A stretch of 56,321 nt of DNA from Bacteroidaceae bacterium (GCA_017647975.1 JAGCJL010000001.1:1-56321), one strand, 5' to 3'. Positions 18,001 to 26,328 are shown, counted from the stretch's first letter. The notes: generated from the sequence alone by a model not told the origin. A program made the numbers and translations.

Positions 18001-19811
18001 ATTTCTCCACCTTTTAGAGGGAAAAATATTCTGCTGCCAGAATAGTAGTAGTCTCCATCCAAAGCTTCGCGTGAATAGGCTTCAACGCCGCCGTTTGTCA
18101 GGTATAGATATACGTACTCTCCCTCAATGATTTCTTCTTTGCTTCCCAAATTCTCGTTATTGTCTGTTGTAGGTGAATCTTCGGTGATTTTTGTACTGTA
18201 GAAAGTGTTTATATCATTATCAATTTGTATGTACATTGATTCATACCATTCTGCCTGAAAAGCTTCGGGAGTAGTTTCTGCGATGTCAACGGTGTTTATT
18301 ATTGATTCGAGTATTCTTCTTGAAGAACTTGGATATGTGTCCTTTTTATAAGGATATTCTGTAAATGTTACACTATTGAGTATGTCTTCAATATCCTTTT
18401 TGTATAATTTGAATTTTGCGAACATGTATCGCGATAGCGTCGCTTCAATATCAGTTATGGCAGCATCTATTTCTTCCGATATTGTATAGTTGTCAATATT
18501 GTTCTCGGTACTTGTGATTATGCTATTCAACGAAGAATATTCATAATAGCCCTCACTTTGGAAGTCTCCATATTTGTTTAAGTAAATTCTTGCGTTGTTG
18601 ATGGTTGTATTCAAGCGTTCTAGTTCGGTTTTGAATGCCGAGTATGAAAATTCGTCTATAGTCTCAGCATCAACAACAGCATTGTAAATGGTCCAGTTGA
18701 AATTGACTGGTAGTGAGAAACCTTGTGTATAATCTCCATTTTCAAGTGCTTGCTTATGCTCAAAGTCGAATGTTTTCATTCTTGATTTGACATTTAGGCG
18801 GGGATCTGCACCGATGTATAAGGTCTTGCTGTTGTTGTACTTGTCGATGCCGTCATACTGCATTTCGAAATAGCCATTGCCGGTAGGTGTCAATTTAATT
18901 TCTGCAGCTTCTTCAATATTTGTGGTGCTGTATTGCCAACCGTTCACATCGTCGTAATCAATAGCACTGTTCTTTAGGTATTTTCCGTTCAATGGGAAAT
19001 AGATGATGAATCTATCGTTTTCAACAGGAATCAACTGCATTGAATGGCTGATTGTAGCCTCTTTATCTCCGTTTTCGGCACAACTTATATACAATTCGCC
19101 ACATCCATAGGAAGGATAAGCACCATTGGCGTAATTGCCAAGATATTCGTCTGTGGCATTACTCTTGAGTACAAACCATTGCTTTTGTGCGTTCAAATCA
19201 TTCACATCGGTAATGGCATTGCCGAGTGTGAAATCCATTTCAGGCAGTGTGTAATCTGTTCCAAGGGTTATGCCAACCACGGTAGGTGCTAATTTTAAAT
19301 GGTCAAGTCTAGTAGTCCATTCTAAATTAAATGCATCAATGTAATCGTCCAGAGTTAATTCTATGTAGTGACTCTCTCCAATATAATTGCTTCCCCAATA
19401 TGAGTGAAAATATGATTCGATATTGTTATCGCTAAGAGCTGGAAGGCCACCACCATCTGTAATTGAGGAAATGGAGTTGTGGTCGGCATTGCTACTTGCT
19501 GTGTAACCAATGCTGCTTCCGTTCCCATCGTAAACATTAAGTCCGGCCAAAGCAAAGAAAAGATTGCCATTGTTAGACTCGTTTCCGCGTGTTTCAATAA
19601 CAGTGATTCTTATTTTGTTGAATGTAGTTCCCGGAGTGATTTTTGGTGAATAATAGGCGTAATACTCTTCTCCGTTGTAATTGCATAAACTGCCAGGTAA
19701 CCCGTCTTTTGCACCGAAAAGGGTTGTGGACCACTCTTGTGCATGGAGGTTGAATGCACTTATTATTAACGCAAATATTAGAAGTAAACGTTTTATCATG
19801 GCTTTGAACAT
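15057..19811 (-). CDS. Secreted CotH-family protein with discoidin, dockerin-like and C-terminal sorting-like domains
   Basis: A 1584-residue protein with a signal peptide (LLLIFALIISAFNLHAQ). The first 700 residues are beta-rich and unassigned. About 735-880 resembles an F5/8 type C (discoidin) domain: ENIQIYYQCRNQNNYNPLEW, then YSHIKILQTQGEYDKN. About 930-1260 is a CotH domain: KGRGNTSWGQSKKPYRLKF, then INHPKSTFLFNE and KFGPIWDFDWGYGY, whose acidic DFDWG is the presumed metal site of this atypical kinase fold. About 1305-1370 contains two dockerin/EF-hand-like loops (GDASSNNQLTINDI; ADCNENGYVDEDDI). The last 70 residues end KEVAIYGIDGRKVHTVNC and GIYIVNGNKVTVK, like type IX secretion sorting domains. 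A surface carbohydrate- or protein-interacting role is likely, but no enzymatic substrate can be named. Confidence 0.75.
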   Translation of the reverse strand: MFKAMIKRLLLIFALIISAFNLHAQEWSTTLFGAKDGLPGSLCNYNGEEYYAYYSPKITPGTTFNKIRITVIETRGNESNNGNLFFALAGLNVYDGNGSSIGYTASSNADHNSISSITDGGGLPALSDNNIESYFHSYWGSNYIGESHYIELTLDDYIDAFNLEWTTRLDHLKLAPTVVGITLGTDYTLPEMDFTLGNAITDVNDLNAQKQWFVLKSNATDEYLGNYANGAYPSYGCGELYISCAENGDKEATISHSMQLIPVENDRFIIYFPLNGKYLKNSAIDYDDVNGWQYSTTNIEEAAEIKLTPTGNGYFEMQYDGIDKYNNSKTLYIGADPRLNVKSRMKTFDFEHKQALENGDYTQGFSLPVNFNWTIYNAVVDAETIDEFSYSAFKTELERLNTTINNARIYLNKYGDFQSEGYYEYSSLNSIITSTENNIDNYTISEEIDAAITDIEATLSRYMFAKFKLYKKDIEDILNSVTFTEYPYKKDTYPSSSRRILESIINTVDIAETTPEAFQAEWYESMYIQIDNDINTFYSTKITEDSPTTDNNENLGSKEEIIEGEYVYLYLTNGGVEAYSREALDGDYYYSGSRIFFPLKGGEIEYYTKDEYIECSTTPPAMPTFASFKFNNKYNPTLFVDAIAEEITNEMTFSLNSIGKWLTASFTLSDEKAVAYVGNIQQESKVTKNDFSTPVTYHIGYPRYNRVERVKITQNTENEDTDITDEEIEEIPLSADAMYTNKPSTSSNEGLDNLLDNNSGTIFHSTHGSANNATLNVDAFITIALPYAVENIQIYYQCRNQNNYNPLEWEIYACNDGISWNLVRTLNYETDNMPTGGSSQEYTSPTINLGGNYSHIKILQTQGEYDKNHLAIAELRLYEVKPNTENVTPDENEDETVTYKNVRMPFGNKYTISIDWLTDRIAEVPRIDIDIDYGEYVTSKDYYLNANLKITGYGIYEDFEDSIQIKGRGNTSWGQSKKPYRLKFEEKVKPFGLTKGKSWVLLANAQKGSLMANAVSMKIGQMAGSQYTNHIVPVEVYMNGSYMGSYMFTEKVGLANNSVDVDEDTGYLLELDTYYDETYRFHTDEYNLPVNVKEPDLTEYSYEVANTRMTTIMDDMNSLCRALANDNNIEQHIDMDAFARFYLANDLSLNQEINHPKSTFLFNENENDANTKIKFGPIWDFDWGYGYENSGDYCYSGSKKDLIWTNYSSSGSVGYLFWQDLTKTDAFKKHYYKVWKEFIENNSIDELLEYIDSYYNFAKESFQNNINNIQGNRYSFTADDRDRLKSWIKERHDYIYQNIDKVNIDDLIYTMMGDASSNNQLTINDIAIVVAYMNGIRHSTFSNKNADCNENGYVDEDDINAIASLVMDSKAPKYSYWNSTKFAAGEFYSSKIDFEIHEPTTVKLGLKSDSRELYNAFQLEIDVPEGITISSINKGNAIQDYIFSCKEISYKTYRVIAYSDKSQTFNNRYDDIINIDFTVSEIMDEADRHIDIKNTYIVDNNNNELRIDKYSIEFEQTTSVKSIAEEILVTGGDYISITTLAPKEVAIYGIDGRKVHTVNCKNGTTRIAMPAGIYIVNGNKVTVK

Positions 19812-19830
19812 TTATTGTAAGTTGCAGTGT

Positions 19831-19848
19831 TGTTATCTTAAGATAACA
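19831..19848. promoter_or_regulatory. 18-bp perfect palindrome upstream of the cotH-like gene
   Basis: TGTTATCTTAAGATAACA is its own reverse complement and lies 20 bp before the cotH-like start. It would fall just downstream of the predicted transcription start, a typical place for a repressor operator or a 5' leader hairpin. No binding protein is known. Confidence 0.4.
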
Positions 19849-19857
19849 TTTATCGCA

Positions 19858-19888
19858 CAAAGAAAAGAAATTACATTCTATTGACAAA
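19858..19888 (-). promoter_or_regulatory. Candidate promoter of the cotH-like gene
   Basis: Read on the minus strand: TTTG (19888-19885), 19-bp spacer, TTTCTTTG (19865-19858), one base off TAnnTTTG. Predicted start near 19851, about 40 bases before the ATG. Confidence 0.4.
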
Positions 19889-19961
19889 ATATTTGATAAT
19901 ATTTATTACATTTATCATGCCAAAGTGCTGTTTTGGTAATTAACGAACTTCAAATAGTTAA

Positions 19962-20999
19962 ATGATGAAAGTTGTTATTGATAAGAATATCCCTTATTTG
20001 AAAGAGGCTCTTGAAGCTGTTGGCTGCCATGTGGTAGCAATGGCGGGTACCTGTATAACGCGGGAGGATGTCATTGATGCCGATGCCCTCTTTGTTCGTA
20101 CTCGTACACGATGCGACGAAACTCTGCTTGTGGGTACAAAGGTGCGGTTTATTGGTACAGCAACAATTGGTTACGATCATATTGACGCAGAATACTGCAA
20201 GGAACAGGGTATTGTGTGGAGCAGTGCTCCGGGATGTAATGCTGATGCTGTTTTGCAGTATGTACAGGCTGTTGTATATTCTCGCTACAAAAAGATTGAA
20301 GGGCTGTCGTTAGGCGTGGTTGGTGTAGGTGAAGTTGGCTCAAGAGTGGCAGCATGGGCCGAGTCTGCAGGCATGATTGTGCACAGGAATGACCCACCAA
20401 AGGCTGCTACAGGTATGTCGGGCTTGGTGACAATGGACGAGATTGCCGAGAAATGTGATGTGATAACATTCCACACAACACTTGAAAAGGGTGGCGACTT
20501 CCCAAGTTATCATTTGGGTAATGAGCGTTTTTTTGATTCGCTGAAACGTAAACCTCTTGTTATCAATGCCTCACGTGGAGCTGTGGTTGATGGCAAGGCT
20601 TTGTTGAATGCACTCGATAGGGGGAATATCTCTGCTGTTGCACTTGATGTGTGGGAGAATGAACCGGATATAGACATGGAACTGCTGGATAAGGCTTGGA
20701 TAGCTACGCCACATATTGCCGGCTATTCGTTAGAGGGCAAGTATAATGCAACGCGAATGGTGCTTGATGCCTTTGCTGCGGTATTTGGTATTGCCGGTGG
20801 TTTGTCCATGCCGGCATTGCCTGCTGTGGATAACCCTGTTTTGGTTGCCGGCGACGAAGGTGAAGCCGTTTTACAAATATACTCTCCGGAAAAAGATACC
20901 AAAGATTTAAAAAATAATCCAAACGATTTTGAGGCTTTAAGAAATAATTACGTATTGAGGCGTGAAAACTCTGCTTATAAGTTGATGCAGAATCAATAA
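19962..20999 (+). CDS. pdxB: Erythronate-4-phosphate dehydrogenase
   Basis: Oxidises 4-phospho-D-erythronate with NAD+ in the DXP-dependent route to pyridoxal 5'-phosphate. The 345-residue protein has the D-2-hydroxyacid dehydrogenase fold. The substrate domain includes LFVRTRTRCDETLL and GTATIGYDHIDAEYC, and GCNADAVLQYV follows. The nucleotide-binding glycine motif is GVVGVGEVGSRVA (about residue 118), followed by NDPP. Catalytic-region motifs are INASRGAVVDG, ALDVWENEPDID and ATPHIAGYSLEGK, whose histidine acts as acid/base. GYSLEGK after the histidine is characteristic of PdxB rather than other family members. The C-terminal dimerisation domain is shorter than in the enterobacterial enzyme. 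Two adjacent ATGs (19962, 19965) could serve as the start. It is transcribed alone, divergently from the cotH-like gene. Confidence 0.92.
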   Translation: MMKVVIDKNIPYLKEALEAVGCHVVAMAGTCITREDVIDADALFVRTRTRCDETLLVGTKVRFIGTATIGYDHIDAEYCKEQGIVWSSAPGCNADAVLQYVQAVVYSRYKKIEGLSLGVVGVGEVGSRVAAWAESAGMIVHRNDPPKAATGMSGLVTMDEIAEKCDVITFHTTLEKGGDFPSYHLGNERFFDSLKRKPLVINASRGAVVDGKALLNALDRGNISAVALDVWENEPDIDMELLDKAWIATPHIAGYSLEGKYNATRMVLDAFAAVFGIAGGLSMPALPAVDNPVLVAGDEGEAVLQIYSPEKDTKDLKNNPNDFEALRNNYVLRRENSAYKLMQNQ

Positions 21000-21013
21000 T
21001 ATGGGGGATTTTC

Positions 21014-21056
21014 TGCACAAATTACGCATATTTGTGCAATCATATATGAAATTTTT
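21014..21056 (+). terminator. Possible terminator after pdxB
   Basis: A 9-bp stem, TGCACAAAT (21014-21022) with ATTTGTGCA (21030-21038), lies 14 bases after the pdxB stop. The T-run (21052-21057) comes about 13 bases later, so it is an imperfect intrinsic terminator. Confidence 0.4.
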
Positions 21057-21066
21057 TAATAGTTTC

Positions 21067-21097
21067 TTTGCAGTTCATTATTTTTATCATACTTTTG
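21067..21097 (+). promoter_or_regulatory. Promoter of acpP-fabF-rnc
   Basis: TTTG (21067-21070), a 19-bp spacer and TACTTTTG (21090-21097) match the Bacteroidales promoter consensus at every defined base. Transcription should begin near 21104, leaving a leader of about 33 bases before acpP. Confidence 0.75.
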
Positions 21098-21136
21098 TGA
21101 GGTAGATAATTTTTAATCTTTTAAAAAATTACAACT

Positions 21137-21379
21137 ATGTCAGAAATTGAATCAAGAGTAAAAGCTATTATTGTAGAGAAATTTGGTGTATCTGAGTCAG
21201 AAGTTACAAACGAGGCTAACTTCACAAACGACTTGAGTGCAGACTCATTGGATAGAGTAGAGTTGATCATGGAAATTGAGGACGAGTTCGGTATCTCAAT
21301 CCCTGAGGATCAGGCTGAAAAAATCGCAACAGTAGGTGATGCTGTTAAATATGTAGAGGAGAAGGTTGCTGAAAAGTAA
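21137..21379 (+). CDS. acpP: Acyl carrier protein
   Basis: An 80-residue acidic helical protein that carries growing acyl chains on a 4'-phosphopantetheine arm during type II fatty-acid synthesis in the cytoplasm. The attachment serine is Ser37 in the canonical motif [19 protein letters not shown]. Length and the final helix ([12 protein letters not shown]) are normal for the family. It is the first gene behind a consensus promoter and is followed after 34 bp by fabF, the usual acpP-fabF-rnc order of Bacteroidales, so carrier and condensing enzyme are made together. Confidence 0.97.
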   Translation: MSEIESRVKAIIVEKFGVSESEVTNEANFTNDLSADSLDRVELIMEIEDEFGISIPEDQAEKIATVGDAVKYVEEKVAEK

Positions 21380-21413
21380 TTCTTTCCCTTCTATCATATA
21401 CTAACAATTCTAT

Positions 21414-22682
21414 ATGAATTTTAGAAGAGTTGTTGTAACAGGTCTTGGTGCCGTTTCGCCAATTGGTAACAATGTTCCCACAATATGGGAGAATGCAATC
21501 AATGGCGTAAGTGGTGCAGGGCCTATTACTCGTTTTGATACCTACCTCTTCAAAACCCAATTTGCTTGCGAGATAAAGGACTTTGATCCGGCGACAACCA
21601 ATATGGATCGTCGTGAATTACGCAAGTTTGACCTTGTTGCACATTATGCGATGGCTGCGGTTGCCGAGGCTATCAGTGACTGTGGTCTGGATTTTGAAAA
21701 AGAGGATTGCAACCGTATAGGTGTTATTCTGGGTGAAGGTATCGGAGGTATATGCTCTCTTGAAGATGAGCTTAAAGCGTATGCTCTCAATCAGGAGAGT
21801 GGCCCTCGTTTTTCTCCGTTCCTTTTGACCAAGATGATATCTGATATGACTGCCGGTATCATTTCTATCAAATATGGACTCAAAGGCCCAAATTTTGTAA
21901 CCACATCGGCTTGTGCATCATCGTCAAATGCAATAATCGATGCTTTTGACCAAATACGTTTGGGAAGAGCAGATGTTGTCTTTACCGGTGGTTCCGAGGC
22001 ACCAATCTCTAATGTTGGTATCGGTGGCTTCAATTCAATGCATGCCTTGTCATCACGTAATGACGATTATGAACGTGCGTCACGTCCTTTCAGTAAGAGC
22101 CGTGATGGCTTTGTGATAGGTGAGGGTGCGGCAACACTTGTACTCGAGGAGTATGAGCATGCTGTGGCACGCGGAGCTAAAATTTATGCCGAGTTGGTTG
22201 GTACAGGTCTTACTGCGGATGCTTATCATATAACATCACCGCATCCCGAGGGAGAGGGGGCTTATAGAGTTATGAAGGCTGCCATTGAAGAGGCCGGTTT
22301 GAAAGTTGAGGATGTTGATTATATAAATGTTCATGGAACATCTACCTATGCTGGTGATATCGCCGAGGCTAAGGCTATCAAAAAACTTTTTGGCGAACAT
22401 GCATACAAACTCAATATCAGCTCAACAAAATCTATGACAGGTCACCTTATGGGTGCGGCCGGAGCATTGGAGGCCGTTTTAACAGTATTGGCAGTAAAGA
22501 ATGATGTTGTTCCACCTACAATCAATCATGAAGAAGGTGATGATGATCCTGAAATTGATTATGGTATGAACTTTACCTTTAACCAACCTCAAAAGAGAGT
22601 TGTGAATGTTGCAATCTCCAATACTTTTGGTTTTGGAGGACATAATGCAAGTATAGCTTTTAGAAAAGTTGAGAGTAAATAA
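21414..22682 (+). CDS. fabF: 3-oxoacyl-[ACP] synthase II
   Basis: Condenses malonyl-ACP with acyl-ACP in the elongation steps of fatty-acid synthesis. The 422-residue length is normal. The thiolase-fold active site is complete: nucleophile Cys167 in TTSACASSSN, and the two histidines in INVHGTSTYAGD (about 308) and SMTGHLMGAAGA (about 344), with the preceding lysine in SSTKSM. The N-terminal RRVVVTGLGAVSPIGNN and the C-terminal SNTFGFGGHNAS are typical. It is co-transcribed with acpP, and its 3' end overlaps the predicted start of rnc. Confidence 0.96.
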   Translation: MNFRRVVVTGLGAVSPIGNNVPTIWENAINGVSGAGPITRFDTYLFKTQFACEIKDFDPATTNMDRRELRKFDLVAHYAMAAVAEAISDCGLDFEKEDCNRIGVILGEGIGGICSLEDELKAYALNQESGPRFSPFLLTKMISDMTAGIISIKYGLKGPNFVTTSACASSSNAIIDAFDQIRLGRADVVFTGGSEAPISNVGIGGFNSMHALSSRNDDYERASRPFSKSRDGFVIGEGAATLVLEEYEHAVARGAKIYAELVGTGLTADAYHITSPHPEGEGAYRVMKAAIEEAGLKVEDVDYINVHGTSTYAGDIAEAKAIKKLFGEHAYKLNISSTKSMTGHLMGAAGALEAVLTVLAVKNDVVPPTINHEEGDDDPEIDYGMNFTFNQPQKRVVNVAISNTFGFGGHNASIAFRKVESK

Positions 22683-23406
22683 GGTATTTAAAAAACTATT
22701 GGATAAAATAAGACTCATCTCCTTAAAGGAGAGGGAGTCTTATTTGTTGTTGTATTCAATATTGGGTTTTGTACCGGGTAATATTAAGCTCTACAAAATG
22801 GCTATGACGCACAGTTCGTCTGCATCGGGGAGTAAGAAACTGTCTTGTAACGAGAGGCTTGAATTCCTTGGTGATGCTGTGCTTAGTTCTGTTACAGCCG
22901 ATTTTCTCTATTCAAAATTCCGTAAGGAACGCGAGGGCTTTTTGTCAAAGTCGCGAAGTAATCTGGTATGTCGTGAAAGACTTAATGAACTTGCAGTTGA
23001 GATAGGCCTCGACAAGTTTATTTCCTCTTGCGACCTTCCTCAACAACATAACAGTTATATCTATGGCAATGCTTTGGAGGCTTTGATAGGTGCCATCTAT
23101 GTCGATAAAGGCTATAAACATTGCCGTAGGTTCCTTCTCGATAGGGTTTTTTCCAAACTTTCCGATATTGAGGCTATTGTGAAGTCTGATAAGAATTACA
23201 AGAGTCGCTTGATTGAGTGGAGTCAGAAGAATCATAAAGAGGTGGAATTCCGCATTGTTTCCGAAGAAATTCGCAAAGATGGTGCATATTTCGTGTGCGA
23301 AATTTATATTGATGGCGAGTGCTTCGGTGCCGGCGAAGGCTATTCAAAGCGTGAGGCTCAACAAAAGGCGGCTCGCCTTTCCATAGAGAAACTCGGAATC
23401 CGTTGA
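22669..23406 (+). CDS. rnc: Ribonuclease III
   Basis: Endonuclease that cuts double-stranded RNA, including rRNA precursors. The signature NERLEFLGDAVLSS carries the acidic catalytic residues; a second acidic site is in NALEALIGAIYVDKGY. The double-stranded-RNA binding domain covers about the last 75 residues (KSRLIEWSQKNHKEVEF to KREAQQKAARLSIEKLG). No ATG precedes the conserved region (the first is at AMTHSS, too late), so translation must begin at a non-ATG codon. TTG at 22669, overlapping the end of fabF by 14 bases, gives 245 residues; TTG at 22699 is the alternative. The overlap suggests translational coupling to fabF. Confidence 0.92.
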   Translation: MRVNKVFKKLLDKIRLISLKERESYLLLYSILGFVPGNIKLYKMAMTHSSSASGSKKLSCNERLEFLGDAVLSSVTADFLYSKFRKEREGFLSKSRSNLVCRERLNELAVEIGLDKFISSCDLPQQHNSYIYGNALEALIGAIYVDKGYKHCRRFLLDRVFSKLSDIEAIVKSDKNYKSRLIEWSQKNHKEVEFRIVSEEIRKDGAYFVCEIYIDGECFGAGEGYSKREAQQKAARLSIEKLGIR

Positions 23407-23409
23407 CTT

Positions 23410-23778
23410 TTATCTTACACTTTTTAATGTGACGGCAGCTTTTAGTCTGTCGCCACCCATTGGCGGTGTATCCTTGCATAGGGTTATGCCAATGGCTGTC
23501 ACTTGTTCGAATGTGTGATATATCGATTCGCATATCCTGTTGCAGACATGTTCAAGCAAGGCCGATGGCTTGTTCATCTCCCTGCAGATGATTTCGTACA
23601 CATCGGCATAACTTACAGTGCCGGTAATATCATCTGTGGTGGTGCATGAGTGTTCTTTTATAGTCAGGTCAATGTCTATAGTGAACCATGCACCAACCTC
23701 GTTTTCCTGTGGCATTACACCATGGTATGCATACAGGTGTACGTCGTGTAATGATATATTGTATTCTGTTATTTGCAT
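23410..23778 (-). CDS. folB: Dihydroneopterin aldolase
   Basis: Splits 7,8-dihydroneopterin to 6-hydroxymethyl-dihydropterin and glycolaldehyde in folate synthesis. The 122-residue protein shows the tunnelling-fold features of FolB: ISLHDVHLYAYHGVMPQEN (with the conserved glutamate), GTVSYADVYEIICREM, LLEHVCNRI, and the late lysine in ITLCKDTPPMGGD. It lies 18 bp downstream of nrdJ on the same strand and is probably read from the nrdJ transcript. Its stop is only 3 bp from the stop of the convergent rnc gene. Confidence 0.92.
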   Translation of the reverse strand: MQITEYNISLHDVHLYAYHGVMPQENEVGAWFTIDIDLTIKEHSCTTTDDITGTVSYADVYEIICREMNKPSALLEHVCNRICESIYHTFEQVTAIGITLCKDTPPMGGDRLKAAVTLKSVR

Positions 23779-23796
23779 AAACGTTTCTTGCAGGTA

Positions 23797-26328
23797 TTAT
23801 CCACATTTTGAATATCCACATCCGGGGCAGTGCAGACATCCCTCTTCAAAGATGAGCTGCTGCTTGCAGTTGGGGCATTTTTCAGCAGTTGTAGTTCCGT
23901 CTTTGATATAGCGTTTCAATGCACGCTCGACACCATTTTTCCAAGTATTGATATTATCCGATGCAAGTTCCAAAGATGAAATCAGTTTTATTACCTGTTC
24001 TATTGGCATCTTGTAACGCAGAACACCTGAGATTAGCTTTGCATAGTTCCAGAACTCGGGGTTAAAACGCTCCGATAGTCCTTCAATGGTTGTCTTGTAA
24101 CCAATCTTGTTCTCGAACTGGAAGTCATAGCGTTTGCTTCCATCCTCATTTGTATGCTTTATAATAATACCGTGTGTAACATTTTTAGGAAGAGGAATAC
24201 CGTCTTCATCATCTTGCTGGCCGGTAAAAATCTCGTATGGTTCTCCATTAAGCAAACCAATGAATGCAACCCACTTTTCCTTATTGTTCTGGAATCGTAC
24301 AACATCGGCCTCGAGAATTGTCGGGCGAACTTCGGTGATTGTCGGCTTCATGATTTCAGCCTCCTTCTCCTCTTTCTTGCTTTCTGTTGAAACCAATACG
24401 CCGGCACGTGAACCGTCGCGATAGACGGTGCAGCCCTTGCAACCGCACTTCCAAGCTGTTACATAAAGTTCATTGACAAGTTTTTCGTCAACATTGTTTG
24501 GCAGGTTGATTGTGACACTGATAGAGTGGTCAACCCATTTTTGAATTCTTCCCTGCATGTGTACTTTTGCAACCCAATCGATGTCGTTTGATGTTGATTT
24601 GGCATAGGGTGAGCGTGCAACAATATTGTCAATCTCTACTTGTGAGTAGCGTTTGCTTGTATCTATGCCATTCTTTTTCATCCACTCTACGAACTTGTGG
24701 TGATATACGATATATTCCTCGAATGTATCACCGTTCTCGTCGGTGAAGTCAACATGAACCTCGGCATCATTAGGGTTCACCTTTCTACGTCTCTTATATA
24801 CCGGCATAAAGACTGGTTCTATGCCCGAAGTCGTTTGAGTCATGATGCTGATAGTGCCGGTAGGAGCTATGGTCAAGCAGGCAATGTTGCGTCTGCCGTA
24901 CAGTTTCATATCTTCGTAAAGTGCTGGGTTGGCCTCCTTCAGACGGTTGATGAACGGGTTGTTCTCCTCACGTTTGATATCGAAAATTTCAAACGCTCCA
25001 CGCTCTTTGGCGAGTTCAACCGATGATGCATATACGGTCAGTGCGAGAGTCTTGTGTATCTCTTCGGACAAGTTGATTGCCTCTTCGCTTCCATAGCGTA
25101 GTCCCATGGCTGCGAGCATGTCGCCTTCTGCGGTGATACCAACGCCGGTACGGCGTCCCATGCTGCTCTTGCGATAGATTTTCTCCCATAGTTTTTTCTC
25201 GGCACCTTTTACCTCTTCGCTTTCAGGGTCTTTATCAATCTTGGCCTGTATTGCATTTATCTTTTCTAACTCTAAGTCAATGATGTCGTCCATTATACGT
25301 TGGGTCTTTCTGGCATGAGCCTTGAATAGCTCGTAATCAAAATAGGCTTCAGGAGTAAATGGGTTTACGACATACGAGAATAGGTTAATTGCAATGAGAC
25401 GGCATGAATCGTATGGGCATAGAGGTATTTCACCACAAGGGTTGGTGGAAACTGTTTCAAAACCAAGGTCGGCATAACAGTCGGGGATTGATTCGCGTTG
25501 TATTGTGTCCCAGAAGAGTACACCCGGTTCGGCAGACTTCCATGCGTTGTGTATGATTTTATCCCACAAATCATTTGCATTAACCTCTTTTGTGTATAAA
25601 GGATTATCTCCTTTTATGGGGTACTGTTGTCTGTAAGAGCGTTTTTCGGTTACAGCCTGCATGAATTCATCATCAATCTTTACCGAAACGTTTGCTCCGG
25701 TAACTTTGCCTTCGGTCATTTTTGCATCAATGAATGATTCGGCATCAGGGTGTTTGATTGAGACGCTGAGCATTAAGGCACCGCGACGGCCGTCCTGGGC
25801 AACCTCGCGTGTGGAATTTGAATATCTCTCCATGAAAGGAACGATACCGGTAGATGTCAATGCAGAGTTCTTGACCGGTGAGCCTTTGGGGCGAATGTGT
25901 GAAAGGTCGTGGCCTACACCACCTCGACGTTTCATCAACTGTACCTGCTCTTCATCAATTCTGATGATACCTCCGTAAGAGTCTGCCTTACCGTCCAAGC
26001 CAATGACGAAGCAGTTTGACAACGATGCAATCTGGAACTCATTTCCAATTCCTGTCATTGGACTTCCCGATGGTACAACGTATTTAAAATGATCAAGCAG
26101 GTCAAAAATCTCTTGTGCCGACATTGGGTTACTGTATTTTGACTCGACTCTTGCTATTTCATTTGCAATACGCCAATGCATCTCCTCGGGCGACTTTTCA
26201 TATATATTTCCGTAAGAGTCTTTAATGGCATATTTGTTTAGCCAAACTCTGGCGGCAAGTTCGTCGCCGTTAAAGTATTCAAGTGCTGCATTGAATGCTT
26301 CATCGTAAGGATATATTCTCTTCTCCAC
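23797..26328 (-). CDS. nrdJ: Adenosylcobalamin-dependent (class II) ribonucleotide reductase
   Basis: Reduces ribonucleotides to deoxyribonucleotides with a cobalamin-generated thiyl radical, without needing oxygen. The 843-residue chain has the radical/active-site cysteines expected in SNCFVIG (Cys106) and NPCGEIPLCPYDSCR (about 298), with QLMKRRGGVGHDLSHIRPKG near the substrate site. Other family motifs include GVGITAEGDMLAAMGL and APTGTISIMTQTTSGIEP. A cysteine cluster CGCKGCTVYRDGSR (about 632) and a C-terminal zinc-ribbon-like region (CPNCKQQ... CLHCPGCGYSKCG) are typical of the large NrdJ type and may relay electrons. A consensus promoter precedes it. I see no cobalamin riboswitch in the leader. 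Confidence 0.94.
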   Translation of the reverse strand: MEKRIYPYDEAFNAALEYFNGDELAARVWLNKYAIKDSYGNIYEKSPEEMHWRIANEIARVESKYSNPMSAQEIFDLLDHFKYVVPSGSPMTGIGNEFQIASLSNCFVIGLDGKADSYGGIIRIDEEQVQLMKRRGGVGHDLSHIRPKGSPVKNSALTSTGIVPFMERYSNSTREVAQDGRRGALMLSVSIKHPDAESFIDAKMTEGKVTGANVSVKIDDEFMQAVTEKRSYRQQYPIKGDNPLYTKEVNANDLWDKIIHNAWKSAEPGVLFWDTIQRESIPDCYADLGFETVSTNPCGEIPLCPYDSCRLIAINLFSYVVNPFTPEAYFDYELFKAHARKTQRIMDDIIDLELEKINAIQAKIDKDPESEEVKGAEKKLWEKIYRKSSMGRRTGVGITAEGDMLAAMGLRYGSEEAINLSEEIHKTLALTVYASSVELAKERGAFEIFDIKREENNPFINRLKEANPALYEDMKLYGRRNIACLTIAPTGTISIMTQTTSGIEPVFMPVYKRRRKVNPNDAEVHVDFTDENGDTFEEYIVYHHKFVEWMKKNGIDTSKRYSQVEIDNIVARSPYAKSTSNDIDWVAKVHMQGRIQKWVDHSISVTINLPNNVDEKLVNELYVTAWKCGCKGCTVYRDGSRAGVLVSTESKKEEKEAEIMKPTITEVRPTILEADVVRFQNNKEKWVAFIGLLNGEPYEIFTGQQDDEDGIPLPKNVTHGIIIKHTNEDGSKRYDFQFENKIGYKTTIEGLSERFNPEFWNYAKLISGVLRYKMPIEQVIKLISSLELASDNINTWKNGVERALKRYIKDGTTTAEKCPNCKQQLIFEEGCLHCPGCGYSKCG

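Noticed and set aside
23797..23820. TTATCCACA (23797-23805) and ATATCCACA (23812-23820), resembling DnaA boxes
   Set aside because: Both fall in the 3' end of nrdJ and are explained by its Cys-Gly codons in the zinc-ribbon tail; two sites alone in coding DNA do not make an origin.
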